Assembly: GCA_004835665.1 (NCBI GenBank)
Contig: RBKR01000013.1
Span: 310,001-374,000, forward strand
DNA length: 64,000 bases
Direction of reading: 5' to 3'
Source of the DNA: Phoma sp. XZ068
Lineage: Eukaryota > Ascomycota > Dothideomycetes > Pleosporales > Didymellaceae
Positions 24,242-33,981 of this stretch are shown piece after piece (the first letter of the stretch is position 1; each line of letters starts with the position of its first letter). The notes beneath the pieces were generated by a model, which ran no database searches, was not told where the DNA came from, and saw only the letters and a program-made list of their open reading frames with translations. The translations under genes were made by a program, and so were the position numbers.

Positions 24242-24863
24242 TTAGTGACCCGCACGCCTCGACTCGGCGATGACCTTGGTCATCTCGTCAACCTTTCTCT
24301 TGGCACGGCCGAAGGTACCGAGCTGTGGTATGTTAGTGCATGTTCGTAGTTTGTGGAGTGTTGGCGGCGTAGGCGGTCGGCTACGGTGGTGGGTGGGGGA
24401 GACGTACCCTCTTCTTCGCGAGACGACGGGCACGCTTGTCCTTGGAGTTGCGGAGGAGTTCGATGACGCGCTTCTCGTAGGGGGCAAGGCTGCATGTTTG
24501 TTAGCGGGACTGTGTCGCGTGCTAACATCGAAGGCGGCGGCGGCGGCGGCGGCAGGATTTGCCTCAGCGCATTCCACTGTCCGTCCACCTCTATCTGCGA
24601 ATTGACGTACCCAGCGACCTCACGGGTGATCTCCCTGACGAAAGCGGTGCGCTTGGACAGGAAACCCTTCCTCCTGGAGATCCTGGCGGCAGGAGTCCTG
24701 GGGGTGACCTCTGCTCAGTTCGTTAGCCTCGATTCTCTGTCCTCCTCCAAAATTTCGGCGGCGTCGATTCGGTGCGTGCGGTGCGCGGCGGGCAGGAAGA
24801 CGTACTGTGGCCAGCGTTGATGCCGGCAATGATGCCAGACTTCTGCTTGACGTCCTTCGGCAT
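24242..24863 (-). CDS. RPL36: 60S ribosomal protein eL36
   Basis: Four exons on the minus strand, 24806-24863, 24611-24710, 24408-24489 and 24242-24322, give 106 aa, normal for eL36. The spliced protein starts MPKDVKQKSGIIAGINAGHK, continues through VTPRTPAARISRRKGFLSKR, REITREVAG, LAPYEKRVIELLRN and KDKRARRLAKKR, and ends LGTFGRAKRKVDEMTKV. All three introns begin GTACGT, a uniform donor. eL36 is a small basic protein of the large subunit. High intron density is usual for fungal ribosomal protein genes. Intron 2 (24490-24610) contains seven GGC units on the + strand (24533-24553), a short trinucleotide repeat. Confidence 0.95.
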
Positions 24864-25173
24864 GTTGGCTGTTGTCGATGGGTTAGTTGCAAGTTCGAAA
24901 GTGCGATGATAATTTGGGCTCGGCTGTGGGCGTGGTGCGCCTGCCAAGCGCGCTAGCTGTAAGCAGTCACGTGCGGCAGCCTCGAACGAAAGAACTTCAA
25001 ACTTGGATGGAGCGATGGAACGTCGGCTATGCAGGTTCTCGGAACACCGAATCTCTAATATCGCGCATTGTCGCATACAAAGGCTCACGCTCAAGATGCT
25101 GCAAAGTTCGATCGAGTTGGATTAAAGGAAAAGCAACGTGCATCGGCGTGTATTCGGTCGTCTAGAGTGCGGT
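24864..25173. other. eL36 promoter / thioesterase 3' spacer
   Basis: 310 bp between the eL36 ATG and the stop codon of the thioesterase gene, both on the minus strand. No recognisable gene; it should hold the eL36 promoter and the thioesterase 3' UTR. Confidence 0.65.
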
Positions 25174-26117
25174 CTATATCTTCGCGTCTGGTTTCCTCCT
25201 GGCAGCTGTATTCCTCGATGCATCCAAAACAAACCCGACATGATTGCTCAAAGCAACTAACTCGCCGGCCGCATCGTGCACCCAGATTCCAAGATCCATT
25301 CTGCCATTCTTGACCTGCTTCACCTCTGCCCGTACCCTAAGCCATTTGACTCCCTCGGCCGGCAGCGACTTCTTAATGTCCAAGTTCAGCAGCAGTGTTG
25401 GGTACCAGAATGCCTTGGTGCTTTCTTTGAAGTTTTCAACAATCTGAGGAAACATGTCTGAAACGAAGCCAATGGACGTGTCTGTGAAGTTCGTCCCGTT
25501 CGAGAAACAGATCCACTCGTCAACAATGTTCGATCTCACCGAGCCCGCTCGAGGCAGGAAGAACTTGACTTGTGCCGTTGCCTTGCGGAACTTTGCGAAG
25601 GGGACTTCTGACAACTTCCAGGTTGGATCCGAGTCTGTCTCCAGTTTGGTCAGATCGACAGCAGGAGGCGGTGGCAAGACCTCATGCTGTGTATCGAAGG
25701 AGAAGCCTTCCTCTGTAGTTACGTTCGAGTTTGTCACATAGGCCACGATCTCCTGGCGCCCTTCCTGCTCCATGCTTACGTGGACAATCGATGTCTGACG
25801 GCCAAGTTTGACATCTTCGACCGTGAAGAGCGCAGGGCCGGCCTGAGTTCGGCGTAAAAACTCAATGTGCAAAGCGATGGTGTGCGGTTGATTTTGCTTT
25901 GCTAGAGATGTACTGAAGTGCGTCTTGACGACCTCGAGAACACAGCCAGTTACGTAGCCACCATTTGGAACTTGAACGGTCTGTTAGCAATGCATCTTCC
26001 CTGAGATATGCGCAACATCTACTCACCACTGCCGATACTCCAATCATCGTGAAGGGTGCACGAGTATGTGTTAGTGGACACCTTCTGAACGGCCGTTGCT
26101 TCTTCCCAGCCTGGCAT
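25174..26117 (-). CDS. Acyl-CoA thioesterase-like protein with PTS1-like end
   Basis: Two exons, 26027-26117 and 25174-25970, with a 56-bp intron (GTGAGT...TTCAAG), give 295 aa. The junction restores HDDWSIGSVPNGGYVTGCV, a block typical of fungal thioesterase-family (TesB/4HBT-like double hotdog) proteins. Conserved features include IALHIEFLRRTQAGPA in the first hotdog and WLRVRAEVKQVKNGRMDLGI in the second. The C-terminus ends AKI, which fits the loose peroxisomal PTS1 consensus [SAC][KRH][LMI]. It likely hydrolyses acyl-CoA esters, possibly in peroxisomes, but the substrate is unknown. It is head-to-head with a 4CL-like acyl-CoA ligase across a 387-bp shared promoter, which suggests the two are co-regulated with opposite reactions on the same pool. 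Confidence 0.8.
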
Positions 26118-26504
26118 TGTGACGTAAGTTTTCTTGAACGCTGAACGCGAATGCAAAGATGGTAGAAGAACAAATCAAAATGAAAGACCCACTTCAACAA
26201 CAGAACACACGATATCGGATGAGCAGGTAGGTATCGACTGCTGACAATACAGTTGCGGATCCTTGACCTTGGGGAACAGCCGCGCTAGTGACAGAAAGAG
26301 AAAGAGCCTCGGTGTGGGGGTAGCGAACCCCGGCTTCTCGAGCGTCACTCCGCACGCTTCTGTGCCCCAGCTAGCCGCGACACGGCATTCCGCTTCGGAG
26401 TTTGGCGTCACTGGCGTAAAGGCCGCAATGTCGTCCACCTTTCTTGCTCTTCTCTCTGATTTATCCTTCGATCCTCCCTAATACAGGTGTCACCAGCTTT
26501 CAAC
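26118..26504. promoter_or_regulatory. Shared divergent promoter with CCTCGG site
   Basis: 387 bp between the ATGs of the thioesterase (-) and acyl-CoA ligase (+). It contains one CCTCGG (26307-26312), the core recognised by the FarA/FarB/Ctf1 fatty-acid regulators of filamentous fungi. A TGACGTAA, resembling a CRE/ATF site, lies immediately before the thioesterase ATG. A 6-bp match in 387 bp has a sizeable chance probability, so this is suggestive only. Confidence 0.4.
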
Positions 26505-28394
26505 ATGCCTTTCGAGTCCAAGTTTCCAAGTGTACCAATCCCAGACGTGGACCTCTGGGCGTTTTTATTTGAGAGGAAAGATAAGGGCTTCGCCGACGAC
26601 AAAGGTGTGCACGCGACATTGGGACCTTGCTTCTTCTGGAAATAATTGCTGACACTCTTCCAGTAATCTACTTCGACCCATACACCAAGCGCTCGTATAC
26701 CTATGCTCAAGTAAAGAGTACGGCTATCGAGTTTGGAAAAGGTCTCAAAGGTCTATGGGATTGGCAGAAGAACGATGTACTGGCACTCTATACACCGAAC
26801 TGTATCGACACACCAGCAGTAACATGGGGATGCCACTGGGCAGGAGGCGTTTTGAGCCCTGCCAACCCCAACTACACTGTAGAGGAACTTGCATTCCAGC
26901 TGAAGGACTCAGGCGCAAAAGCAATCGTCACTCAGCTTCCGCACATCAAGAACGCGCAAGCTGCAGCAAAGCAGGTGGGTATCCCGCTTGACAGAGTGAT
27001 CATCATGGGCGATCAGAAAGACCCATCATACACTGTAAAGCACTTCACGAGCATTATCAACACCGCGGGCTCGTCAAAGTGGCGACGCACCAAGGCGAAG
27101 AACCCAGCAGAGGACCTGGCTTTCTTAGTGTACTCATCCGGAACAACGGGCCACCCTAAGGGTGTCATGCTCACCCACCGCAACATCGTCTCAAACACAA
27201 TGATGATCAAGGCTGCAGAGGCTGGTAACCTGCAACCCACAGGAGGACCCACTGGCGAAGGTGACAAGCTGCTGGCTTTCTTGCCATTCTTCCACATCTA
27301 CGGTAAGTGGTCAAGTCTGTCATCGAGCCACATACTAATTGCGGCAGGTCTCACATGTATGATCCATCAAAGTTTGTACTCTGGTCTGCAGCTCGTGGTC
27401 ATGCCCAAATTTGACCTAGAGGACTTCTGCCGATTCATCCAAGAGCTGAAGGTTACGTTCGCGTATGTCGTCCCGCCTGTTGTCCTGCTTCTTGGCAAGC
27501 ATCCTGTTGTGGAGAAATACGACATGAGCTCAATTCGCATGATGAACTCTGGAGCGGCGCCCTTGACAAGAGAGCTAGTGGATGCTGTGAACAAAAGGCT
27601 TGGGATACCCATCAAGCAAGGCTACGGTCTGTCCGAGACAAGCCCCACCACCCACACTCAGCCATGGGAGGACTGGAATAAGACCATTGGTTCTGTTGGA
27701 ACGCTCTTGCCCTATCAGACAGCGAAGTATATGTCGCCAGAAGAGAAGGAGCTACCGACAGGTGAGGTCGGCGAACTTTGGATTAAGGGCCCCAACGTGT
27801 TCAAGGGCTACTTGAACAACCCTGAAGGCACCAAGAATGCCTTGACTGAAGACGGCTACTTCAAAACAGGTGATGTTGGGTACCAGGACAAGGACGGGAA
27901 TTTCTTCATCACGGATCGCGTCAAGGAGCTCATCAAGTACAAGGGCTTCCAAGTACCACCTGCAGAACTTGAGGGCATCCTTGTGTCGCATCCAAGTGTC
28001 GACGATTGCGCTGTTATAGGTGAGTCAAAACTTGCTTCTGCTATACGCAGACCCCTTTAAGGAATTCTGCTAATATTTGTGTAGGTGTATACGACAAGGA
28101 TCAGGCGACTGAACTACCCAGGGCATATATTGTACCGAAAGGTGGTCTAGGTAAAGGAGAGAAGGAAGCGAAAGAGATCGTTGATTGGCTTGGCGCGAAG
28201 GTTGCACACCACAAGAAGCTGAGAGGTGGTGTACGATTCGTTGACGAGGTAAGTTTTTTTTTCGTAATTGGTTGGCTACCTTGGTACTAATGCAGACCCA
28301 GATACCGAAGTCAGTCTCTGGCAAGATCTTGAGGCGGGTACTTAAGCTGAAGGCACAAGAAGAGCAGGATAGTGGCGCAAAGGCCAAATTATAG
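26505..28394 (+). CDS. 4-coumarate-CoA ligase-like acyl-CoA synthetase, peroxisomal
   Basis: Five exons, 26505-26604, 26664-27302, 27348-28019, 28085-28248 and 28302-28394, give 555 aa. ANL-superfamily adenylation motifs are present: YSSGTTGHPKGVMLTHRN (phosphate-binding loop), QGYGLSETSP (A5), GYFKTGDVGY (A7), ITDRVKELIKYKGFQVPPAE (A8), and IPKSVSGKILRR after the last junction, which supplies the catalytic Lys (A10). Enzymes of this group activate a carboxylate as an acyl-AMP and transfer it to CoA. The protein ends AKL, a good PTS1, so peroxisomal location is likely and a medium- or long-chain or aryl fatty acid substrate is possible. The last intron has two acceptors 6 nt apart (GCAG, then CCCAG); the second is preferred because the branch site ACTAAT is too close to the first. 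It is divergent from the thioesterase gene. Confidence 0.9.
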
Positions 28395-28602
28395 GCTACG
28401 AATAGAAGTAGACAAACAAGCATGACTGCTCCAAAGCTCTCTCACCTACTCGCTCGCTCGCTGCCACCTGGCACCCGCTACCAAACTTGACACCTCTTCG
28501 ATTGCTATATACCCATCCAGCTAGAGTCACACAACTCACAGGTCAAATACCTATAGTTCTTATATAGTCCTCAACATATATTTCAGTCACATACTCCTGG
28601 CC

Positions 28603-29332
28603 ATGGTGATCGAGGTTCCCAAGACTCCGAGTGAGAAATTCACTCCGCAGGAACAACAAACGAAGACTGACATATTCAGCAGCCCCAATGAATCCCCCAG
28701 CAAAGCGACAGTGCGAGCCCGAACAAATTTCACCGTTCGCTTTCGCCCCAGAACCACCTCGCAAGAAGCAGAAATCTGGCTCTAAAGGCTCGTCCTCGAA
28801 AGCTATTCCCCTCCTCTCAGAGTCAGACGAGAACTTCCAAGTCTCTATCCGCCTACACTCTAAGTTCGACGTCTTTCCAGAAGCGCTTCGTACTACGCTC
28901 GAAGCCATGCACCGTGCCGCCTATGTCGCCTACATGGACGATGTGGACACTGAGTCTCACCCTGCACCCAAACTGACTTACTCAATCGTGACTGGTCAGC
29001 GTCTGTCACCATACAAGGATTCCGATTTCGCATTTACTACGCACAAGACCGACTTCAAGTACCTCAGCATGGCGAACATGTGGCTGCTCAAGTCATTCTG
29101 GAACAACAACAAGGATAGGCTAGACGGTGCGGAGTTTGTCAGGCTCGATGTCAAGGACGTGGAGAATCCGAGCCTGCTGTGGCTGTACAGCGTCAGACCA
29201 AACGAGGTGGGTTGGGCGCTTGACAAGAGCGGGCACCTGAGCTTCTGTGCCACGAGGGTCGTCGGAGATAAGCTGCATCATCGAGTTGCGTTCGTGGAGT
29301 GCAAGGTGATCAAGGTGGAGGGCGAGGTCTAA
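28603..29332 (+). CDS. Tandem family member 1, unknown function
   Basis: Two exons, 28603-28630 and 28680-29332, with a 49-bp intron (GTGAGA...CTGACATATTCAG), give 226 aa beginning MVIEVPKTP. I do not recognise the family. The N-terminal ~55 residues are disordered and basic, with PPRKKQK (35-41) as a possible nuclear signal. The conserved part begins NFQVSIRLHSKFDVFP (FDVFP at 72-76) and ends in the block YSVRPNEVGWALDKSGHLSF (179-198). Two downstream genes on the same strand share both blocks at almost the same spacing (about 100 residues), with low identity between. No signal peptide, membrane segment or catalytic motif is evident. The adjacent copies look like an old tandem duplication. 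Alternative starts inside exon 2 (28688) are possible. Confidence 0.75.
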
Positions 29333-30273
29333 GGACGGATGAACTGAGCTACCAGCTGCGGATTCCTGAAAGCGAAAAGTTGCGGGTATGGGATTGAGGT
29401 ATTGCTTGTCCGGATTGCAGAGTCTATGATGGATCATGGGCTTTGAGTTGAGTCAGGTCACGCCCGAGTGCTATTCTCGTTATAAAATATAAACACATCT
29501 CCGAAAAAAAAATAACACTTCCTTTCTTCCTCAACACGCAATCTCCTAGTACAATGCATTGTCAGATATGGGTTTCTATACATACAGACGCCATCCATAA
29601 CTTCGTTGCCGTGGAAATTCCAGTCGTAAATGCTAGAGAGCAATATCTTGAGGTGGCAGGGTAAGAAGGGGGAAAGTAGGTGCCGCGCTAATCCGAGGCG
29701 TTTGCTAAGAATCCAAGCTTTTGTTGCCTACAAACACTAAGGGCTAGGGAGATCGCTCAGTAGTTCCATGGGGATGGGAGTGGTTGGGCTTCGCTAACGG
29801 TGAATAGGACGGTCGCGGGAGAGGTTCAGCAAATTGCGTATCTTGTGCTGGTGTCGCAGTAAGCATCAGATTTCTATTCTGCGATCAGCAATTTGGACTT
29901 TCGTTTTGCCCTCGCGAGGCACTGAGAATGTGGAAACCGAAAGTGTGTTGTAAACAATGCGGCTTCACGGCGGAGCGGCGCAGTGCAGAAACTCGAAAAG
30001 CGAGAAAAGAGAAGACCAAATACCGACAACCAACATGTAACCATGCTACATGGTACGTAATTAGAAACTGGGCTTGACCTGCTTACTTCTTAAGGGCTCA
30101 TTCCGCCAGTTTGCTTCTCCCACCATCTTCCTTTCACAATCACTCCCTTCTCCTGCAAAGCGAGGCTAGCAACTCTATATAGACCGTACGATATCCCAGG
30201 TGCGCTGTGATCAACCCATTTTCATCAGAAACACCAGCTTTACCGTCCATGTCCGCCTATCCCAAACGTGAGA
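29333..30273. other. Spacer between tandem family members 1 and 2
   Basis: About 940 bp with no open frame of note. TATA-like CTATATAG at about 30175-30183 may serve member 2. A relic of another copy was looked for and not found by eye. Confidence 0.55.
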
Positions 30274-30909
30274 ATGCTACCTATGGCAGGGAACACAATG
30301 TCGGCGATTAAGAAACGTAAAGCCAAGGGATCCGACGACAAACTACTCTTCCAGCTCTCAGTCAACTCCGATGGAACTGTCACAGTATTGCTCGATCCGA
30401 GGTTCGATGTGTTCCCTCCCGGTCTTGTGGCGACCGTCAAACAAATCGAACAGCCATACACAAACAGCAGCTCTGTTCGCATGGCCGGCCCCATCAATGT
30501 TCCGACTTACGACATCTGCACCACTTCATGGGCATGGCCTGTACACGCCGGGGCCGATAGTTGTCTCAATACAACACACACCTTCATCGGTCTGGCAAAC
30601 CTCGTCACCCTGGACACGTTTCGGGTACAGTTCTTGAAGACCCAAGACATTGGAGAGACGAACTGGGTGCAACTCACTTCTCAGAGGCCACTTGGCAATC
30701 CGCATTTCAACCATCTTCATTCACTAAGGGTTGATGATGTTGGCTGGGGCTTCGATCAGAATGGTTGTAGTTTCATAGCAGTCAATAGGCAGGCTCCGGA
30801 CTTCGTCCACAAGCTCTCTGCGTACGTGCAGATGAAAGTACTTGTACCTCAAAACGGGCTCGGGAAAGAATCCGAAGACAAGTCTCCGGTGAAAAAAACG
30901 GAGAATTGA
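30274..30909 (+). CDS. Tandem family member 2, unknown function
   Basis: A single frame of 211 aa from the ATG at 30274; the in-frame ATGs at 30283 and 30298 are alternatives. It shares the family layout: a short basic N-terminus (IKKRKAKG), the FQLSV strand and FDVFP at 44-48, a middle region with TFIGLANLVTLDTF, then LHSLRVDDVGWGFDQNGCSF at 148-167, and a charged tail. The distance between the two blocks is about 100 residues, as in its neighbours. An upstream ATG at 30249 reads MSAYPK and then meets GTGAGA...GGCAG only 22 nt long. This looks like the position of member 1's first intron but is too short to splice by known rules. The function is unknown; no enzyme motif, signal peptide or transmembrane segment is evident. 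Confidence 0.7.
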   Translation: MLPMAGNTMSAIKKRKAKGSDDKLLFQLSVNSDGTVTVLLDPRFDVFPPGLVATVKQIEQPYTNSSSVRMAGPINVPTYDICTTSWAWPVHAGADSCLNTTHTFIGLANLVTLDTFRVQFLKTQDIGETNWVQLTSQRPLGNPHFNHLHSLRVDDVGWGFDQNGCSFIAVNRQAPDFVHKLSAYVQMKVLVPQNGLGKESEDKSPVKKTEN

Positions 30910-31355
30910 GGTTCGACGGTGATGCACATCATTTGAGAGAGGGATGGTATCGAGGATGCAACCTTTTTGGCGAGAATATTGTTTGAAAATGCTTGTGAAC
31001 AGTGGCCTTGGAGTTTTGCGAATAAAATTCGCCTTTTACCTTCTCTTTGCACCTGCAAGCCATGTGTCACCTGGGGTTTCGATCTCACACGTCTCACGAC
31101 GGCTCTTACTTGGCCTCTCACTTACCGACCGACAACTGGAGAACCTCTCACCTTACATATAAGATTCTAACACTATATCATCCAATCTCGTACAAGCTCC
31201 TCCACTACTCCACTCGTCTCTTCTAAATCCAAACATCGACATTAATCGCCCTGTATCCACCTCAACGGTTCTACTGCGCCTCAGCCAACAACATAGTGAG
31301 TCGAGGCCGCATCCCTTGTTCTGGAAGCGTCCGGATTGACATATCGCAGATCATC
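30910..31355. other. Spacer and probable 5' UTR intron of tandem family member 3
   Basis: 446 bp between members 2 and 3. TATA-like ACATATAAG at about 31153-31161. A probable 5' UTR intron runs from GTGAGT (31295) through GATTGACATATCGCAG to 31349, just ahead of the ATG. Its ends resemble those of member 1's first intron. Confidence 0.55.
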
Positions 31356-32018
31356 ATGTCGCTATCAGCAACAAAACAAGCGGCGGCAGAGCCAGCGTCA
31401 TCGATCAATATCAAACGGCAGCGAATTACGGCATCCAAGACCCCAGAACACCAGAAGAATGAGAGCGCCTTTGAACTCACGGTCGAGATGGATGACAAGT
31501 TCGACATTTACCCAGAACAGCTGCGCAATATTGTACAGCAGCGACATGAAGCTCTGATCGACACAATCATGGCCAAGTTCGAGAAGGGCTTGCCACTTCA
31601 GCCAAAGTTCGGTTACAGTATCACTAGGAAGCGAGAGTCAAAGGACAAGGCGTCCAACTACGAACACTGTCGACTAGAAATCTACCCTGCTGTCAGCTTA
31701 GCAAACAGAGAGGCGTTGATGGAGTTCCTTGCTAAGGCGCCGCCGAAGAAGGCAAGGTTCGTGGAGTTAAAGATACTCGAATGTGAAGTGATGGCCAATC
31801 CGGCCTTCGCTGAGCTCCACTCAGTCCGAACCGGTGAGATGGGCTGGGGCGTAGACAGGCACGGGTGTGTTTCCTTACGCCTGACCACTATCATTAAGGG
31901 CAGACTGACACACGAGTCAATTTGGGTAGAGCGGAAGAGCATGAAGTCATCCCAAGCCGAGGAAGGCGATGACGACGACTACCAGATCGTGGATGGTCCT
32001 AGCATCATCAAGGGTTAA
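31356..32018 (+). CDS. Tandem family member 3, unknown function
   Basis: A single coding exon of 220 aa from the ATG at 31356. An upstream open frame exists only by reading the likely 5' UTR intron. The N-terminus is basic and disordered (IKRQRITASKTP). The family core begins FELTVEMDDKFDIYP (FDIYP at 49-53) and contains AVSLANREALMEFL, the counterpart of the LAN/MAN segment in the other two copies. It ends with LHSVRTGEMGWGVDRHGCVS (154-173). The tail is acidic (EEGDDDDYQIVDG). It lies 435 bp upstream of RPB11 on the same strand. I cannot assign a function. The shared blocks and fixed spacing argue for one fold of about 130-150 residues, perhaps a beta-rich binding domain. Confidence 0.75.
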   Translation: MSLSATKQAAAEPASSINIKRQRITASKTPEHQKNESAFELTVEMDDKFDIYPEQLRNIVQQRHEALIDTIMAKFEKGLPLQPKFGYSITRKRESKDKASNYEHCRLEIYPAVSLANREALMEFLAKAPPKKARFVELKILECEVMANPAFAELHSVRTGEMGWGVDRHGCVSLRLTTIIKGRLTHESIWVERKSMKSSQAEEGDDDDYQIVDGPSIIKG

Positions 32019-32453
32019 GAGAGCAAGGACACATGACAGTGGAAGGAAAGGAAGAGCAGCCCGGGCAGCCAGGGTTTCGGCGTCATTATGAGCGAAATCA
32101 ATAATCAGACCTTCGACCGACTCCTCTCTTATTGATTCTTTACTATGCATAGGATTAACATATCATTCAGTTATAAGAATTCAAGATCGTGGTGCGGTGA
32201 TCGGTGACGGGAGGTGGTGCATCGCGGTCGAGACGCGATCCTGACTAAGCACTCTCTGACAGGGCGGTGAGAGATGGCACAAAGACCTGGCCCAGACATC
32301 CTCTCTGCGCATTCGAGTGACCAACACCTTCCGCCCACCTTGCTTTCTTGTTCCCACCGTATACACTCGACCGTCGATTTCCTCACCAACGCACGTCAGT
32401 TTGTTCTGCACGTTTTGGGCTGTAAAGGATAGAAAGAGCAAAGGACATTCAAG
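32019..32453. other. Spacer upstream of RPB11
   Basis: 435 bp between tandem member 3 and the RPB11 ATG. No gene is seen; it should contain the RPB11 promoter. Confidence 0.6.
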
Positions 32454-33220
32454 ATGAACGCGCCAGATAGGTACGTTCACAGACTTTCCTTTCACACATA
32501 GCATCGGTCGCTATTGAGGAACACATTTGGGGATGAACTGGGAGTGAATCAGGTTGTCCCATATCGGTGCGCAGAGCTCTTGTGGTACGGGCCGATCTTT
32601 GTGGCTCTACGCACGGAGTGCGCGCGACTGAACCAGGAGAAACGAATAGGGCGCTGTGTATGTGCATGGCGCTGCTTTATTACTATAAGCTTCAAACATG
32701 CTGCTGCATCTGGACTGGCCATATGCTCGATCATCAACCAGCTGCCTTACGAGCTTTCGACCATAGTGTGGATCGCTAACGGGAGCCCAAACAGATTCGA
32801 ACTCTTCCTGCTGGATGACGGTCAGCAGAAGGTTGAGTACAAGGAAGAAACCCGTAATATTGACCCCAACCCTTTCGCTGCTTCTGCTGATCGTACGCGC
32901 CAGGTGTGCCCAATACTGCTATCTTCACATTCAACAAAGAAGACCACACACTAGGCAACCTCCTCTCCCAACGCCTCCTCAAGTACGAGTACATCGTCTT
33001 CTCCGCATACAAAGTTCCGCACCCGCTCTTCGCGACCTTCGAACTCCGTGTCCAGACCGATGGCACAATCACACCTAAGGAGGCTATCATTCGGTGCTGC
33101 AAGGATATTGTCCAGGATCTGCATGTTCTGAACAGCAGCTTCCAGACGGAATGGCTCGGAAAGAAGATTGTCAGCGAAGGCGAAGCGGACAGGATTGCGC
33201 GTGAGCGTGATGCCTTCTAG
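32454..33220 (+). CDS. RPB11: RNA polymerase II subunit Rpb11
   Basis: Three exons, 32454-32470, 32795-32853 and 32904-33220, give 130 aa. The spliced start MNAPDRFELFLLDDGQ matches the classic Rpb11 N-terminus, and the core contains FTFNKEDHTLGNLLSQRLL (the alpha-like dimerisation motif), FSAYKVPHPLFATFELRVQT and a C-terminal helix. Rpb11 pairs with Rpb3 as the functional counterpart of the bacterial alpha dimer and starts assembly of Pol II in the nucleus. The first exon is only 17 nt, followed by a 324-bp intron, unusually long for this window, so the start is invisible without splicing. The second intron is 50 bp. The C-terminus (EGEADRIARERDAF) extends slightly past the yeast protein's. 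Confidence 0.94.
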
Positions 33221-33981
33221 GTTGCGGGAAGAAGACGAGGAGAAAAGGGTAAAGGGAGCATGCATACTTTGGCGTTTGGGAAGCAATTGAAAGACCGGCG
33301 TTGTGATTGGATACGGTCAGGATTTGTCTGAAGAGCTTGCTGTATCAGAATCCTGGATTGGACATGATGGGCGTTAGATACCTACAGTGCGCGCGAATAC
33401 CACGCTCAGCACCAGACAGAACAAACAAAGCACTTTTGAAGCACTGGACGTTACTCTCTCCATACATCACGCAAGTCGCACTTGCCGCTTCTCTTCAGCA
33501 AGATAGCCCACAAACCATCGAAGGCACTGGAGCCACCAATATCTTAGACTACCCATGTTCTGTTGGTCAGAATGTAGCTTCTTCAGGCTGGCGCATTGTT
33601 GCCTCTCATCTTCTCACTGTGATCAACAGCGCATAAAATCGCTCACAGAAATGCACGGACTGCCGTATGTGAATACAAAGTGCTGTCTGTTCCTTGATGA
33701 GCGCAATGAGTCCTCGCCGCGGCCTTTGCTTGTACTATCATCGACCACCACCCACCACCGCACGCCCACCTACCGAAGTACTGTGAAAGGAACATCGTAA
33801 CCGCGAAATCCTCAATGGTACAATCAAGAGGAGCAAAACGGAGAACATTTAAATGATGAACATTGTTAGATGAGTATTGATAGATAATGCCGATACAATG
33901 CCATGCGTCTACGCAACATCTAGTCGTCACCAGGGTATCTCGTACATACTTGAACATAACAGCCATGAAACAATCCTCTCG
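33221..33981. other. Convergent 3' spacer between RPB11 and PEX10
   Basis: 761 bp, tail-to-tail. Open frames (for example 33307-33636) show no recognisable motif and are probably 3' UTR or chance. Confidence 0.6.
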
